A DNA stretch of 64,000 nt from Algoriphagus vanfongensis DSM 17529 (GCF_000429465.1 NZ_KE386906.1:124001-188000); one strand, 5' to 3'; positions 43,271 through 53,243 are shown, counted from the first letter of the stretch. Numbers and translations are program-made. The notes: generated by a model not told the origin, from the letters alone.

Positions 43271-46200
43271 ATGATTGCTAAAACGAGAATTTGGCAAGGA
43301 ATGATGGTGGCCTGTCTACTATTCGTTCTGAATTTTTCCTTCGCCCAGTCTATCCGGGTCACAGGAAAAGTAAGTGATGCAAACAACGAGCCTTTACCGG
43401 GAGCTACTGTCTTGGTGAAAGGAACTTCTAAAGGTACTGTGACTGATGTAGATGGTGCTTATGTGATTCAAGCCGCCTCGTCAGAAGTGCTTGTTTTTTC
43501 CTTTGTTGGTTTTGAAGCACAGGAGATTACTGTAGGGAATTCCTCAGTGATCGATGTGACCCTCTCAGAAGGACTTGCTCTCAATGAAGTGGTGGTCACA
43601 GCTCTGGGTGTGGAGAGGGAAACCAAAGCTTTGGGCTACTCTGTACAAGAGGTGAATGGGGATCAATTCACCGAAGCTAGAGAGACGAATGTGATCAACT
43701 CCCTCAGCGGACGTGTAGCAGGTGTGCAGATCACCAATAGTTCCTCAGGAATCGGCGGCTCCAGCCGTGTGACCATCCGTGGAGAATCCTCTCTGAATAT
43801 CAATGCCAACCAGCCGCTATTCGTAGTGGATGGCGTGCCTATTTCTAATAATGTGGTGGGGTCTTCTGGTTCTAGCAATCAGGAAGTCGATTATGGTAAT
43901 GCCGCAGGAGAAATCAACCCGGATGATATAGCTTCGATGACGGTATTGAAAGGTCCTGCCGCGGCGGCATTGTATGGCTCAAGAGCTGCGAATGGTGCGA
44001 TTTTGATCACTACCAAGTCTGGTAAAGGCAAAAAAGGATTGGGCGTAACGATCAATTCCAATACGACTTTTGACAATCCTCTCGTGATGCCTCAGTGGCA
44101 AAACAAATATGGTCAGGGAAATAATGGCCAGTTTGAATTTGTCGATGGGGCAGGCTCAGGTATTGCTGATGGCGTAGATGAAAGCTGGGGCCCGGCTCTG
44201 GATGCGGGATTGATGATCCCTCAATTTGACTCCCCGAGAAATGTGGATGGCTTTAGAGGCGGCGATTTGAATGCGCCGGCTGGGAGTACCATCGAGGCTA
44301 CTCCTTGGGTAGCTGCTCCAAATAATATCAATGATTTCTTTCAGACAGGTGTGACTTTGTCCAATAACATCTCTATCGCCGGAGCCAATGACAATGCCAA
44401 TATCCGACTTTCTTGGACCAATTTGGACCAAAAAGGAATTGTACCAAATACAGATTTGAAAAGAAACACGATTGCTATCAATGGTGGAATCAATGTCACT
44501 GACAAACTTTCTGTCAACACGGCTGTCAACTATCAGAGAACAAACAGCGGAAATAGACCGAATATCAGCTACGGTACAGAAAACCTGATGTACCTGTGGA
44601 TTTGGTACGGAAGACAGATCAATACCAGAAACCTGAGAGATTATTGGATGCCGGGCTTGGAAGGGGTACAGCAGTTTAACTACAACTACAACTACCACGA
44701 CAACCCTTACTTCAATGTGTATGAAAATACCAATGGGCAGTCCAAGGATAGAATTTTTGGGAATGTGTCAGTTAATTACAAATTCACTGACAAACTTAGC
44801 TTGATGCTCAGAACCGGTTTGGATACCTATAATGAGCTAAGAGACAGAAAAAGAGCTTTCAGCACTCAGAGATTTCCAAAAGGAAACTACCGAGAAGATG
44901 ATGTCTTCTTTACCGAGCAAAATTCCGACTTCTTGTTGACCTATTCAGAGCAAACCAAGCCTGTATGGTCCTATAGCATCGCTGTGGGTGGCAACCAAAT
45001 GAGACAGGAAAACAGATATCTACAGACTATTGCTCCTCAATTGTTGATCCCGGGTATTTACAACTTTACCAATACCGCTGTAAACCTGCAGATCAGTCAG
45101 TATAATTCTGAAAAAAGAATCAATTCATTGTATGGATTTGGTCAGATCGGGTATAAAAATGTCCTTTTCTTGGATGTCACTGGCCGAAATGACTGGTCTT
45201 CCACGCTTCCTACTGGCAACAATAGCTACTTCTATCCATCAGCGACTCTTAGTGCAGTCATCTCCGATATGGTGGAGCTACCTAGTGCGATTTCTTTCTT
45301 GAAGGCACGTGCAGCCTATGCAGAAGTAGGGAATGACACCAATCCGTATGCTTTGACGAATGTGTTCAACTCAGGAACTGCATGGGGGTCTGTACAGACT
45401 AAGTCAGAATCCAGCACCTTGTCCAATGCAGACTTGAAGCCGGAGAGAACCGGTTCTTTTGAAGCAGGGATTGATATCAGATTCTTGGAAGGTAGATTGG
45501 GATTGGATTTCACCTACTTTGACAATAGAACCCGCAATCAGATCATCCCGATCACTTTGGATATCGCCACAGGTTACTCTTCCCGAATCATCAATGCCGG
45601 AGAGATCCAAAACAAAGGGATCGAAGTAGTTTTGAATGGTGCGCCTATAGTAAATCCAAATGGATTGAACTGGAACTTTATCGCCAACTTCACCAGAACG
45701 AGAGGTTATGTATTGGAATTGACTGAGGGGCTAGATACCTACACTTTGGTAGGTCGAAATGGTGCCAATATCCAAGCTAGAATCGGAGAAAGAATGGGGA
45801 ATATCTATGGCTCAGGTTTCGCCAGAGTAGAAGATCCTAATTCTGAATATTTTGGACAGATTATCCACAACTCTACCGGTACTCCGATTACAGATCCTGA
45901 GTTGAAAAATCAAGGAAATTACAATCCGGATTGGATGCTAGGCTTGCAAAATAACTTCAGCTACAAAGGCCTCTCATTGGGATTCTTGCTTGACTTTAGA
46001 TATGGTGGCATTGTTGTTTCCCGTACCAAAACGATCGGTTCTACTTCTGGTCAGCTAGAAGAGACCTTGTATGGTCGTGAAAACGGCTATGACCTAACTG
46101 TAGAAGGTAATGGAATCATCAGTGAAGGTGTGGTAGAAAACGCAGATGGATCTTATTCTCCAAATACCTTCAAAGTATCTTCCAGAAACTGGCATAACCG

Positions 46201-46486
46201 CTACTACGAAAGAAACAACGTAGAAGCAGCCAAATATGACGCGACTTTCTTGAAGCTACGAGAAGTGACCATCGGCTATACCATCCCAAGATCAGTGCTC
46301 GGAAATCTTCCGATCCAAGATGTCAAAATCTCCCTAGTAGGAAGAAATCTGGCTCTTTGGACTGAAAACCCTCACTTCGATCCGGAAACCATGTCCATGA
46401 GCGGTGGTACTTTGATCCCTGGTGTGGAGGATATGTCCTTCCCATCTACCAGAAGCATCGGCTTCAACCTCAACGTGAAATTCTAA
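43271..46486 (+). CDS. SusC/RagA-family TonB-linked outer-membrane receptor
   Basis: A 1,071-residue protein with a signal peptide, a CarboxypepD_reg domain (about 27-105, VTGKVSDANNEPLPGATVLV), the ALNEVVVTALG TonB-box-like segment at about 110, a plug (SLSGRVAGVQITNSSSG, VTIRGESSL, PLFVVDGVPI, DIASMTVLKGPAAAALYG) and a barrel ending RSIGFNLNVKF. This is a standard SusC/RagA layout and length, without an STN domain. With its SusD partner 26 bases downstream it imports an oligomeric ligand. The genes behind them encode two phosphate-ester hydrolases, so the ligand may be a phosphorylated molecule; peptide or glycan is possible. Confidence 0.93.
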   Translation: MIAKTRIWQGMMVACLLFVLNFSFAQSIRVTGKVSDANNEPLPGATVLVKGTSKGTVTDVDGAYVIQAASSEVLVFSFVGFEAQEITVGNSSVIDVTLSEGLALNEVVVTALGVERETKALGYSVQEVNGDQFTEARETNVINSLSGRVAGVQITNSSSGIGGSSRVTIRGESSLNINANQPLFVVDGVPISNNVVGSSGSSNQEVDYGNAAGEINPDDIASMTVLKGPAAAALYGSRAANGAILITTKSGKGKKGLGVTINSNTTFDNPLVMPQWQNKYGQGNNGQFEFVDGAGSGIADGVDESWGPALDAGLMIPQFDSPRNVDGFRGGDLNAPAGSTIEATPWVAAPNNINDFFQTGVTLSNNISIAGANDNANIRLSWTNLDQKGIVPNTDLKRNTIAINGGINVTDKLSVNTAVNYQRTNSGNRPNISYGTENLMYLWIWYGRQINTRNLRDYWMPGLEGVQQFNYNYNYHDNPYFNVYENTNGQSKDRIFGNVSVNYKFTDKLSLMLRTGLDTYNELRDRKRAFSTQRFPKGNYREDDVFFTEQNSDFLLTYSEQTKPVWSYSIAVGGNQMRQENRYLQTIAPQLLIPGIYNFTNTAVNLQISQYNSEKRINSLYGFGQIGYKNVLFLDVTGRNDWSSTLPTGNNSYFYPSATLSAVISDMVELPSAISFLKARAAYAEVGNDTNPYALTNVFNSGTAWGSVQTKSESSTLSNADLKPERTGSFEAGIDIRFLEGRLGLDFTYFDNRTRNQIIPITLDIATGYSSRIINAGEIQNKGIEVVLNGAPIVNPNGLNWNFIANFTRTRGYVLELTEGLDTYTLVGRNGANIQARIGERMGNIYGSGFARVEDPNSEYFGQIIHNSTGTPITDPELKNQGNYNPDWMLGLQNNFSYKGLSLGFLLDFRYGGIVVSRTKTIGSTSGQLEETLYGRENGYDLTVEGNGIISEGVVENADGSYSPNTFKVSSRNWHNRYYERNNVEAAKYDATFLKLREVTIGYTIPRSVLGNLPIQDVKISLVGRNLALWTENPHFDPETMSMSGGTLIPGVEDMSFPSTRSIGFNLNVKF

Positions 46487-46511
46487 TCTGATTGAGAAAA
46501 ACAACAAAATC

Positions 46512-48062
46512 ATGAAATTGAATAAAAAATACATATCTCTTTTCTCTTTGGCTCTGGTTATGGGACTCAGCTCCTGTGACAAGGATTTCGAAGAGATCAA
46601 TATGAATCCGAATAGTCCTGAGACTGTTTCCGCAGATCTTTTGCTGCCAAATGTGATCAGATCCACAACCAATGAAATCGCCGGGTCTGCCTGGGGTACC
46701 GGGAATGTGGTCATGCAGTTTACTGCCAAAATCCAGTTTACCAGTGAAGATCGCTACAACTGGGGCCCGTCTGGAAATCCCTATTCCACTTTTTACAACT
46801 CCATGCGGGATTTGAACAACGTGATCCAAATCTCCTCCGAGGCCAATCAGCAAAACTATGTGGGTATAGCCAAAGTCCTTCGCGCCAGCTTGTTTTCCTT
46901 TATGTCTGATGCTTATGGTGATTTGCCATATTCTGAGGCGATTCAGGCCAAAGAAGGTGTGAACTATCCGAAATTTGACACACAGGAGTCATTGTATGCC
47001 GGGGTTTTGCAGGAGTTGGAAGAAGCCAATCAATTGTTGGGATCGACAACTGAGCAGGTGAGCGGAGACATCCTTTTCAACGGAGATATCGAAAGATGGA
47101 AGAAATATGCCAATTCTTTGAGATTGCGAATCTTGATGAGATTGTCTGATCGACAAGACCCATCGGCTGCCATGCAGGCGATTTTGAGCAATCCTGCCCA
47201 GTCACCGATTTTTACCGGAAATGATGATCACGCAGCATTGACTTATTTGCTGGATGTACCTAATCAGCATCCATTGTATACCACTCGTTCCGGTTCATTT
47301 GATGAGTTTCGATTGAGTGAGAAAATGGAAAATACCCTAAAGGAACTTCAGGATCCTAGATTGTATGCTTATGCGCAGCCTACTACCAATTCTGGTGCTG
47401 GTGTGATTGGGGATTTGGAAGATTACCAAGGAGTTCCAAATGGATTGGCGGATGAGGAAGCATTGGCTTATGCTCCATCCGGCGATCCTTCCAAAGGTGG
47501 ATCCAATTTCATCTCCCGTGTTGGATTGCTTTGGTCCTGTTCAGCGTGTACTTCTCTAGCCAATCCGACTGGATATCAGGCGATTTTGATGAGTTACGCA
47601 GAGCTTCAGTTTGTTTTGGCAGAAGCGAGAGAAAAGGGATACATCACGACAGGTTCGGCTGAAGAATACTACATGAATGGTGTGAAAGCTTCATTCTCTT
47701 ATTACAAGGAAAGATATGAATTGGTCAACTTGCCGCAAATTGCAGAAAAATTGGAAGTAGGAAATTCGTATTTTGAGCAAGCTGATGTGGCCTATACCGG
47801 TTCAATGGAAGAGAAGCTTTCAAAAATCGGTACCCAAAAATGGTTGGCTTTGTTTTTCAATGGCATGGAAAGCTGGTATGACTGGAGAAGAACCAATTAC
47901 CCGGAGATTCTGCCAGGTCCAGCTGCCTACATCAACTCTGTGCCGGTGAGAATCATGTATCCATCCAGTGTACAGGCTCTGAATTTGACAAATTATCTAG
48001 AGGCAATCGACCGACAAGGAGAAGATGCCATCACAACCCGCGTATGGTGGGACGTGGATTGA
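46512..48062 (+). CDS. SusD/RagB-family surface lipoprotein
   Basis: A 516-residue lipoprotein (signal ending MGLSSC). The mature start (DKDFEEINMNPNSPETVSAD, then LLLP) and the TPR-like helical body with LRASLFSFMSDAYGDLPYSE, RWKKYANSLRLRILMRLSD and EKLSKIGTQKWLALFFNGME are typical of the SusD-like group PF12771. It caps the SusC barrel at the outer surface and binds the substrate. It is coupled to SusC and followed by a strong terminator; the next two hydrolase genes therefore need read-through or their own promoter. Confidence 0.93.
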   Translation: MKLNKKYISLFSLALVMGLSSCDKDFEEINMNPNSPETVSADLLLPNVIRSTTNEIAGSAWGTGNVVMQFTAKIQFTSEDRYNWGPSGNPYSTFYNSMRDLNNVIQISSEANQQNYVGIAKVLRASLFSFMSDAYGDLPYSEAIQAKEGVNYPKFDTQESLYAGVLQELEEANQLLGSTTEQVSGDILFNGDIERWKKYANSLRLRILMRLSDRQDPSAAMQAILSNPAQSPIFTGNDDHAALTYLLDVPNQHPLYTTRSGSFDEFRLSEKMENTLKELQDPRLYAYAQPTTNSGAGVIGDLEDYQGVPNGLADEEALAYAPSGDPSKGGSNFISRVGLLWSCSACTSLANPTGYQAILMSYAELQFVLAEAREKGYITTGSAEEYYMNGVKASFSYYKERYELVNLPQIAEKLEVGNSYFEQADVAYTGSMEEKLSKIGTQKWLALFFNGMESWYDWRRTNYPEILPGPAAYINSVPVRIMYPSSVQALNLTNYLEAIDRQGEDAITTRVWWDVD

Positions 48063-48090
48063 TCTGAAAAGACACCACCTTAAATCAATC

Positions 48091-48125
48091 AATCCTGCGC
48101 AGTCTAGGCTGCGCAGGATTTTTTC
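48091..48125 (+). terminator. Rho-independent terminator after SusD
   Basis: A perfect 12-base-pair GC-rich stem (48091-48102 with 48109-48120), 6-base loop and T run. The hydrolase ATG follows only 15 bases after it, so it may act as an attenuator and reduce expression of the downstream genes relative to SusC/SusD. Confidence 0.88.
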
Positions 48126-48139
48126 AAGCTAATATTCGT

Positions 48140-49222
48140 ATGAAAAAGATCTATTTGTTTCTCGCATTTTGCCTTGTAGGACTTCAGGCAAAAGCCCAAG
48201 ATTATAAAACTGAAAATATCATCCTGGTTACTTTGGATGGGATGAGATGGCAGGAAGTGTTCAATGGCGCAGACTCGCTGATGGTGGATGATACCGGGAT
48301 GATTGCATCACAAGGTTCTCTCTTGGAAGAATTTTGGCATCCGGATCCTTTGCAAAGAAGAGAAAAACTCATGCCTTTTTTCTGGGGTACCCTTGCTCAG
48401 GAGGGACAGCTTTACGGCAATAGAGCTTATGGCAACTATGTCAATAATGCCAATTCTATGTGGTTTTCCTATCCTGGCTACAATGAGGTTCTCAGTGGTT
48501 TTGCAGATGATGAGCGCATCAATTCCAACTCAAAAATCAACAACCCCAATGTGACTTTGCTCGAATACCTCAATCAGAAAGATGAGTACAAAGGGAAAGT
48601 GATGGCCTTTGGGTCTTGGGATGTGTTTCCCTATATCGTCAATGAAGAGAGAAGTGGAGTGCCGGTTAATGCGGGTTTTGACATTGCAACAGGAGATGAT
48701 CTGACGGATGTGGAAAAAACCATCAATCGTCTTCAAAAAGAAATTCGCGGCCCTTGGGGAGGTGTAAGGCTAGATCCTTTTACCCATCATTATGCTCTGG
48801 AATCTATCAAGAAACACCAGCCAAAAGTCCTATACATCGCCTATGGCGAAACGGATGATTGGGCACATGGCAATAAATACGATCAATACATCTGGTCAGC
48901 CAAGCAAACGGATGCTTTCATACAAGAGCTTTGGGAAACCGTCCAATCCATGCCTCAGTACAAAGACAAAACTACCATGATCATCACTACCGATCATGGG
49001 AGAGGCGTGACCAAAAGAACTTGGACTGGCCATGGAGATGCCATCGCAGAAGCGGGAGAGATCTGGATAGCTGCTATTGGTCCTGATACTCCTGCAGATG
49101 GCGAGATGAAAGAAAAAGGACAATGGCACTCAGCCATGATCGCACGGACTATTTTCCAATTGCTAGGAATGGAATATCCAGACTCCAAAGCTGAGCCTGC
49201 TATCCAAGAAATGATCCGATGA
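48140..49222 (+). CDS. Exported alkaline-phosphatase-superfamily phosphodiesterase
   Basis: A 360-residue secreted protein of the alkaline phosphatase/sulfatase/type I phosphodiesterase superfamily. Metal and nucleophile elements visible are VTLDGMRWQEVF at residues 30-41 (Asp), YVNNANSMWFSYPGYNEVLSG (nucleophile region around the Ser/Asn of NNANS), AYGETDDWAHGNKYD (Asp/His) and TTDHGRG plus TGHGD (Asp-His, His). No Cys/Ser-x-Pro-x-Arg sulfatase maturation motif is seen, so a phosphodiesterase is more likely than a sulfatase. It overlaps the next hydrolase by 4 bases. Confidence 0.82.
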   Translation: MKKIYLFLAFCLVGLQAKAQDYKTENIILVTLDGMRWQEVFNGADSLMVDDTGMIASQGSLLEEFWHPDPLQRREKLMPFFWGTLAQEGQLYGNRAYGNYVNNANSMWFSYPGYNEVLSGFADDERINSNSKINNPNVTLLEYLNQKDEYKGKVMAFGSWDVFPYIVNEERSGVPVNAGFDIATGDDLTDVEKTINRLQKEIRGPWGGVRLDPFTHHYALESIKKHQPKVLYIAYGETDDWAHGNKYDQYIWSAKQTDAFIQELWETVQSMPQYKDKTTMIITTDHGRGVTKRTWTGHGDAIAEAGEIWIAAIGPDTPADGEMKEKGQWHSAMIARTIFQLLGMEYPDSKAEPAIQEMIR

Positions 49223-50865
49223 ATAAGCTGATATTATTTCTTCTGGGAGCTAGTATCGCTAGCTGCACTCCAGCAAATGACCCTGCCTCTCCAACTTATG
49301 GAGAGGTATTTTTTTCAAATACAAGTTGGAATAATGAGTGGTCTGATCTTTCTCGATTCTCGTCGGATGCAGAGGTGTTGGATCTTTCCTGGCAATTTTT
49401 GGGAATGGATTCAATTTCTGGAATTGACAGAGAGTATCCGGAAAATCTAATCTCAGGAGAGCCTGTTCTGCTTCCTCACCGCCTTGATGCACCCAATCAT
49501 TCTCTCTGGTATCGTGCACAAATAGAATTACCGCCGGGGCTTTTAGGGATACGGGCAGATGATGGTACACAACTTTGGGTCAACGGGAAGAGGCTACATA
49601 GATCTGATCTAGGGGAGTTTTTTGAAATCACCACTGCTGGAGCAAAGGAATTGTTGATCCGAGTAGTAAACAATGCCATGGCAGGAGGGCTGCACAGCGT
49701 GTATTGGATGGAGCGTCAGGATTTTGAAAGTTGGAAGGAAAGAACAGAAGATAAGCAGGATTCCCTTTTATTGGTCCGCAAAAGGGAATTGCTTCAAAGT
49801 CAATCTCTTTCGAATGCAAATTTGGACGAGTATCCTATCTTATTTTCCAGTCCAGTGATGCTGCTGGGAACAGATGGAATTCACTATGTGAGATGGATCA
49901 GCGAAAAAGCAGGAGAATGTTTTCTGCAATTTCCCGACGGAAGCAGAGAAGTCATTTCATCTCAGGATGGAGTTTTTACTTATGAGTTTGATCAGCACAC
50001 GCTATCATTTGATCTGGGGCAGGAAAAGACTTTTCATGGGAAATATACTTTTGCGAAGCCTTCATTGTCTGATCATGTGAAATTAGCCGTTTGGGGAGAT
50101 TCACAAGGTGGTTGGGAGACTTTTGATGAGCTATCCAAACTCATCGGCAGACAGCAGGTAGACTACAGCATCGGTCTGGGAGACTTGGTCAATGACGGTT
50201 CAGAGACTTGGGCATACGAGCGTTTTTTAGAGGCAGCTGCACAGATGAAGACCGTTCAGATCCCCGTTCCGGGCAATCATGACTACGATGGCTACTACGA
50301 AGATCTTGCTCCGACCCTGTTGAGATCCAGAGTATTTCGCGAAGAAGAATTGACGTATGGAGTCAATTACCTGGGGCCAGTGGCGCTGATGCGATTGGAT
50401 CCCAATGAATTTTTTCCGGTTTCTCTGCCTGAGAAGTCTGCTCAATTGAACTGGTTTTTGGAGGTGATAGAGTCTGAAAAGTGGCGAAATTCTGCATGGA
50501 AAATCTTGGCTATCCATCAGCCTCCTTATTCTCAAGGCTGGCCGGGCTATCATGGGGAAATCAGTATTCGAAAGCTATTGGAGCCTTATTTTCACAGAGG
50601 GTTAATCGATGTGGTGATGGCAGGACATACACATGATTACGAGCGATTGAGTCAGGATTTTTCTGGTTCCCAGGTGCAGTTTTTTATTTTCGGTGGCGCC
50701 GGTGGGGGTCTGGAACCTGTGGGTGAAGATTCTCTTTTTCCTCAGATGGATCAGTTGATCAAAAAACATCACGTTGGTCTGATGGATCTGGATGAAACCT
50801 CTCTTTCATTGAAGGTATTAGATCAGAGTGGAGGGACTTTGGATAGTCTTTTTCTCCGCAAGTAA
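49219..50865 (+). CDS. Metallophosphoesterase lipoprotein (purple-acid-phosphatase-like)
   Basis: A 548-residue lipoprotein (signal ending SIASC). The N-terminal ~270 residues are beta-rich; part of this (LWYRAQIELPPGLLGIRADDG, TQLWVNGK) resembles the jelly-roll domains of glycoside hydrolases. The C-terminal domain is a calcineurin-like phosphoesterase: AVWGDSQGG, IGLGDLVNDG, VPGNHDYDGYYED, LAIHQPPYSQG, and MAGHTHDYER. The last motif and PGNHDY are shared with purple acid phosphatases. It is translationally coupled (ATGA) to the phosphodiesterase, so the two probably act in sequence on one phosphodiester, giving a monoester and then phosphate. Confidence 0.88.
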   Translation: MNKLILFLLGASIASCTPANDPASPTYGEVFFSNTSWNNEWSDLSRFSSDAEVLDLSWQFLGMDSISGIDREYPENLISGEPVLLPHRLDAPNHSLWYRAQIELPPGLLGIRADDGTQLWVNGKRLHRSDLGEFFEITTAGAKELLIRVVNNAMAGGLHSVYWMERQDFESWKERTEDKQDSLLLVRKRELLQSQSLSNANLDEYPILFSSPVMLLGTDGIHYVRWISEKAGECFLQFPDGSREVISSQDGVFTYEFDQHTLSFDLGQEKTFHGKYTFAKPSLSDHVKLAVWGDSQGGWETFDELSKLIGRQQVDYSIGLGDLVNDGSETWAYERFLEAAAQMKTVQIPVPGNHDYDGYYEDLAPTLLRSRVFREEELTYGVNYLGPVALMRLDPNEFFPVSLPEKSAQLNWFLEVIESEKWRNSAWKILAIHQPPYSQGWPGYHGEISIRKLLEPYFHRGLIDVVMAGHTHDYERLSQDFSGSQVQFFIFGGAGGGLEPVGEDSLFPQMDQLIKKHHVGLMDLDETSLSLKVLDQSGGTLDSLFLRK

Positions 50866-51011
50866 GGACGTATGACTTTTCTTCAGTAGAGAATTGACAG
50901 AGAAGATTTTTACAAAAAATTGTAATTGCTGATAGGGGGAAAGTCCTTTTGACTTGTCCTAAAAGAAAAAACATGCAAAGTCTTATCTTGCAGGAAGATT
51001 TTGTTTTTTCC

Positions 51012-51593
51012 ATGCAAGTCCACGCGGCAACCAGTTTTTCAGCGATCCAAGATGGAGATATGCGGGCCTTCGAAGTGCTTTTCAAAGAGCATTATGAGGC
51101 TCTGTGTCGCTTTGCTTCTGCCTATCTTGAAGACTCGGATGAAGCCGAGGAGATCGTCCAAAATACCTTTATTGGGATTTGGGAGAAAAAGGAAAAGCTC
51201 CAAATAGAAAGCTCTGTCAAAGCGTACCTCTACCGAAGTGTGAGAAATGCCTGCCTCAATGAAATCAAAAGACTGCAGGTGCGAAAAGCACATGCCGCCG
51301 ATGTATTGCAAGGGCCGACAGGCTATGCTGAAGCCTCAGACCGACCTGCTCTCAAGCAAGAACTGGAAGATAGAATACAGCATGCCATTCGGCTATTGCC
51401 GGAGCAGTGCAGGCTCATTTTTCAGATGAGCCGCTATGAAGAACTGAAGTATCAGGAAATCGCCGACCAATTGGGGATTTCTATTAAAACTGTAGAAAAT
51501 CAAATCGGAAAAGCGCTCCGCATCATGCGTGAGCAGCTCAAAGATTATTTGCCACTGATCATGCTCTTGATGAAAGGGTTTTTGGAACTATGA
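51012..51593 (+). CDS. ECF (FecI-like) RNA polymerase sigma factor
   Basis: From ATG 51012 the protein has 193 residues; an ATG at 50973 would add 13. Sigma region 2 is at about 15-75 (GDMRAFEVLFKEHYEALCRF, DEAEEIVQNTFIGIWEKK) and region 4 at about 115-170 (IQHAIRLLPEQCRLIFQMSR, YQEIADQLGISIKTVENQIG). It is the standard Bacteroidota FecI-like type. Its stop overlaps the FecR start (ATGA). Together they should form a surface signalling pair controlling the STN-containing protein and the TonB receptor downstream. The start choice favours the usual ~15 residues before GD. Confidence 0.9.
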   Translation: MQVHAATSFSAIQDGDMRAFEVLFKEHYEALCRFASAYLEDSDEAEEIVQNTFIGIWEKKEKLQIESSVKAYLYRSVRNACLNEIKRLQVRKAHAADVLQGPTGYAEASDRPALKQELEDRIQHAIRLLPEQCRLIFQMSRYEELKYQEIADQLGISIKTVENQIGKALRIMREQLKDYLPLIMLLMKGFLEL

Positions 51594-52561
51594 GCGAGCA
51601 AGAAAGAGAACATATAGAGGATCTGATCGGGAAATATATCTTCGGTGAAGCCAGCCAGACTGAAAAGTCTCAATTGGAAAAATGGGCCCTTTCTGATCCG
51701 GCCAATCAAAAGTATCTGGAGGATGCTCAGTTGATTTTTGAAAAGAGCCAGCTCGAGGTCGATGCATCTTTTGATGCTGATTTGGCTTGGGGCAAAGTCA
51801 AGCCTCAGCTTGCTACCAAGAGCAGGCAATTGATTTTTCCTTCTCTATGGAAGGTGGCTGCGAGCTTTGTCCTGTTCGCAGGTTTGGCCTATTTCCTTTA
51901 TTATCAGTTTGCGCCGGGAGAGCGACAGACCTACTACAGCGGCAATGAAGTAAGAACGGAATTGATCGCAAATGAAGCTGAAATCACGCTCAACAAGGGG
52001 GCGGAGATGGTTGTAGATTACAATTCCAGAAAGAAAACAGGTATCATAGAACTGCAAGGAGAAGCTACGATCAGCATCTCGGAGGATAAAAAGTCAAGTT
52101 GGCTGGTGCAAACTGGTGAGCTGCTCATTCGGGATATAGGCACTGTCTTCCATGTCAAAGCATTGCCCGATCAAAATGAAGTGGAGGTCTCTGTGTTTGA
52201 AGGAGAAGTGCAGTTTTATTCCGCAGGTGAGGAGGGAATACATCTTTTGGCGGGTGAAAAAGGTGTTTATTCCAAATCGACTCGGGAATTTGTGAAAGCA
52301 GTAGCCAATGAGAACGTTTTGGCTTATAAGACAAGATCCTTTGGGTTTGAGGATCAAAGATTGGAGGAAGTAGTCGCGCAACTCAACCAAGTCTATGATC
52401 AAAAGATCATCATCCAAGGTGGAATAGCTCAATGCAAGATCACCGTGGGTTTTGTGAATGAAGACTTGGAAACTATTCTGGATATCATTTCGGAAACGAT
52501 TAAGGTGGATATTGCCAGAAATGGGGAGCAAATTATCCTTTCGGGCGAAACTTGCTTTTAG
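51590..52561 (+). CDS. FecR-family anti-sigma factor
   Basis: A 323-residue protein with a cytosolic anti-sigma part (about 1-80), one transmembrane segment (about 85-105, LWKVAASFVLFAGLAYFLYY), the periplasmic FecR domain (about 115-245, RTELIANEAEITLNKGAEM, IGTVFHVKALPDQNEVEVSV, FEGEVQFY) and a C-terminal DUF4974 (about 250-318, RSFGFEDQRLEEVVAQLNQV). DUF4974 is usually bound by the STN domain of the partner receptor. Here the only STN domain visible downstream is in the next gene, which is broken. It is translationally coupled to the sigma gene. Confidence 0.92.
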   Translation: MSEQEREHIEDLIGKYIFGEASQTEKSQLEKWALSDPANQKYLEDAQLIFEKSQLEVDASFDADLAWGKVKPQLATKSRQLIFPSLWKVAASFVLFAGLAYFLYYQFAPGERQTYYSGNEVRTELIANEAEITLNKGAEMVVDYNSRKKTGIIELQGEATISISEDKKSSWLVQTGELLIRDIGTVFHVKALPDQNEVEVSVFEGEVQFYSAGEEGIHLLAGEKGVYSKSTREFVKAVANENVLAYKTRSFGFEDQRLEEVVAQLNQVYDQKIIIQGGIAQCKITVGFVNEDLETILDIISETIKVDIARNGEQIILSGETCF

Positions 52562-52718
52562 AATGACTTTCCTAAAAATTGATTCAAATAAGAACTCATT
52601 AGCCTTTTGGACGCAGGAAGATCGGAGCTCAGTTAATTCTGTTTTGGGTGTTCAGACTCACATTGCTGCTTCTCCTGTTTTTTCAACTATGCGCCTTTCC
52701 GTGTATCTTTATTAAGCG

Positions 52719-53231
52719 ATGGATAAATCCTTGAAACCTATTTTTTTGAGCTTGCTGCTCGGTTTTATTCTGCTCTCTGGAGCTTCTTTTGCGCAGCAAA
52801 AACCTCTGCTGGAGAGACAGGTTACGGTGACTTTTGAGCAAAAGCCTGTGTCTAGCGTGCTCGATCAGGTAGCCGCTCAGGCTGCATTTGTTTTTTCATA
52901 CAGTAGCTCGGCGATTGATGTTACCAGACTTGTTTCAGGCAATTTTGAAAACCAATCTGTTCGGGAGGTTTTGGAAGGGATTTTTCAGGGAGAGGTTCAC
53001 TACAAGGAAAGAGGAAACTACATCATATTGACTCCGGCTCCTGTATCCAAAAAAGAAGTGACCGTCAGTGGCTATGTATTGGATGAAAAAACGGGTGAAA
53101 GAATCCGAAATGCCACCGTGTATGATCCGATTACACTCCAATCTTCCGTAACGGATGAATATGGGTTCTTCGAAATTCAAGTCAAAAACCCAGCTGCTGA
53201 AGATTATAAATTGATCGTCAATAAGGCATAA
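52719..53231 (+). CDS. STN + CarboxypepD_reg N-terminal part of an interrupted gene
   Basis: A 170-residue product. Signal peptide (about 1-25, LLGFILLSGASFAQ), then an STN domain (about 30-105, VTVTFEQKPVSSVLDQVAAQ, NQSVREVLEGIFQG, YIILTP) and a CarboxypepD_reg-like domain (about 113-170, VSGYVLDEKTGERIRNATVY, TDEYGFFEIQV). It stops at TAA 53229 in the middle of that domain; the same frame continues at once (YTDTMLVSS) into the next gene, which holds the rest. The arrangement is one gene broken by a single stop codon. The separate STN part may still signal through FecR. Sequencing error and readthrough are alternatives. Confidence 0.75.
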   Translation: MDKSLKPIFLSLLLGFILLSGASFAQQKPLLERQVTVTFEQKPVSSVLDQVAAQAAFVFSYSSSAIDVTRLVSGNFENQSVREVLEGIFQGEVHYKERGNYIILTPAPVSKKEVTVSGYVLDEKTGERIRNATVYDPITLQSSVTDEYGFFEIQVKNPAAEDYKLIVNKA

Positions 53232-53243
53232 TATACCGATACC

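Noticed and set aside
48140..49222. Reading the SusC/SusD-linked hydrolase as a sulfatase
   Set aside because: The Cys/Ser-x-Pro-x-Arg maturation motif of sulfatases is not visible, so a phosphodiesterase/phosphatase is preferred.
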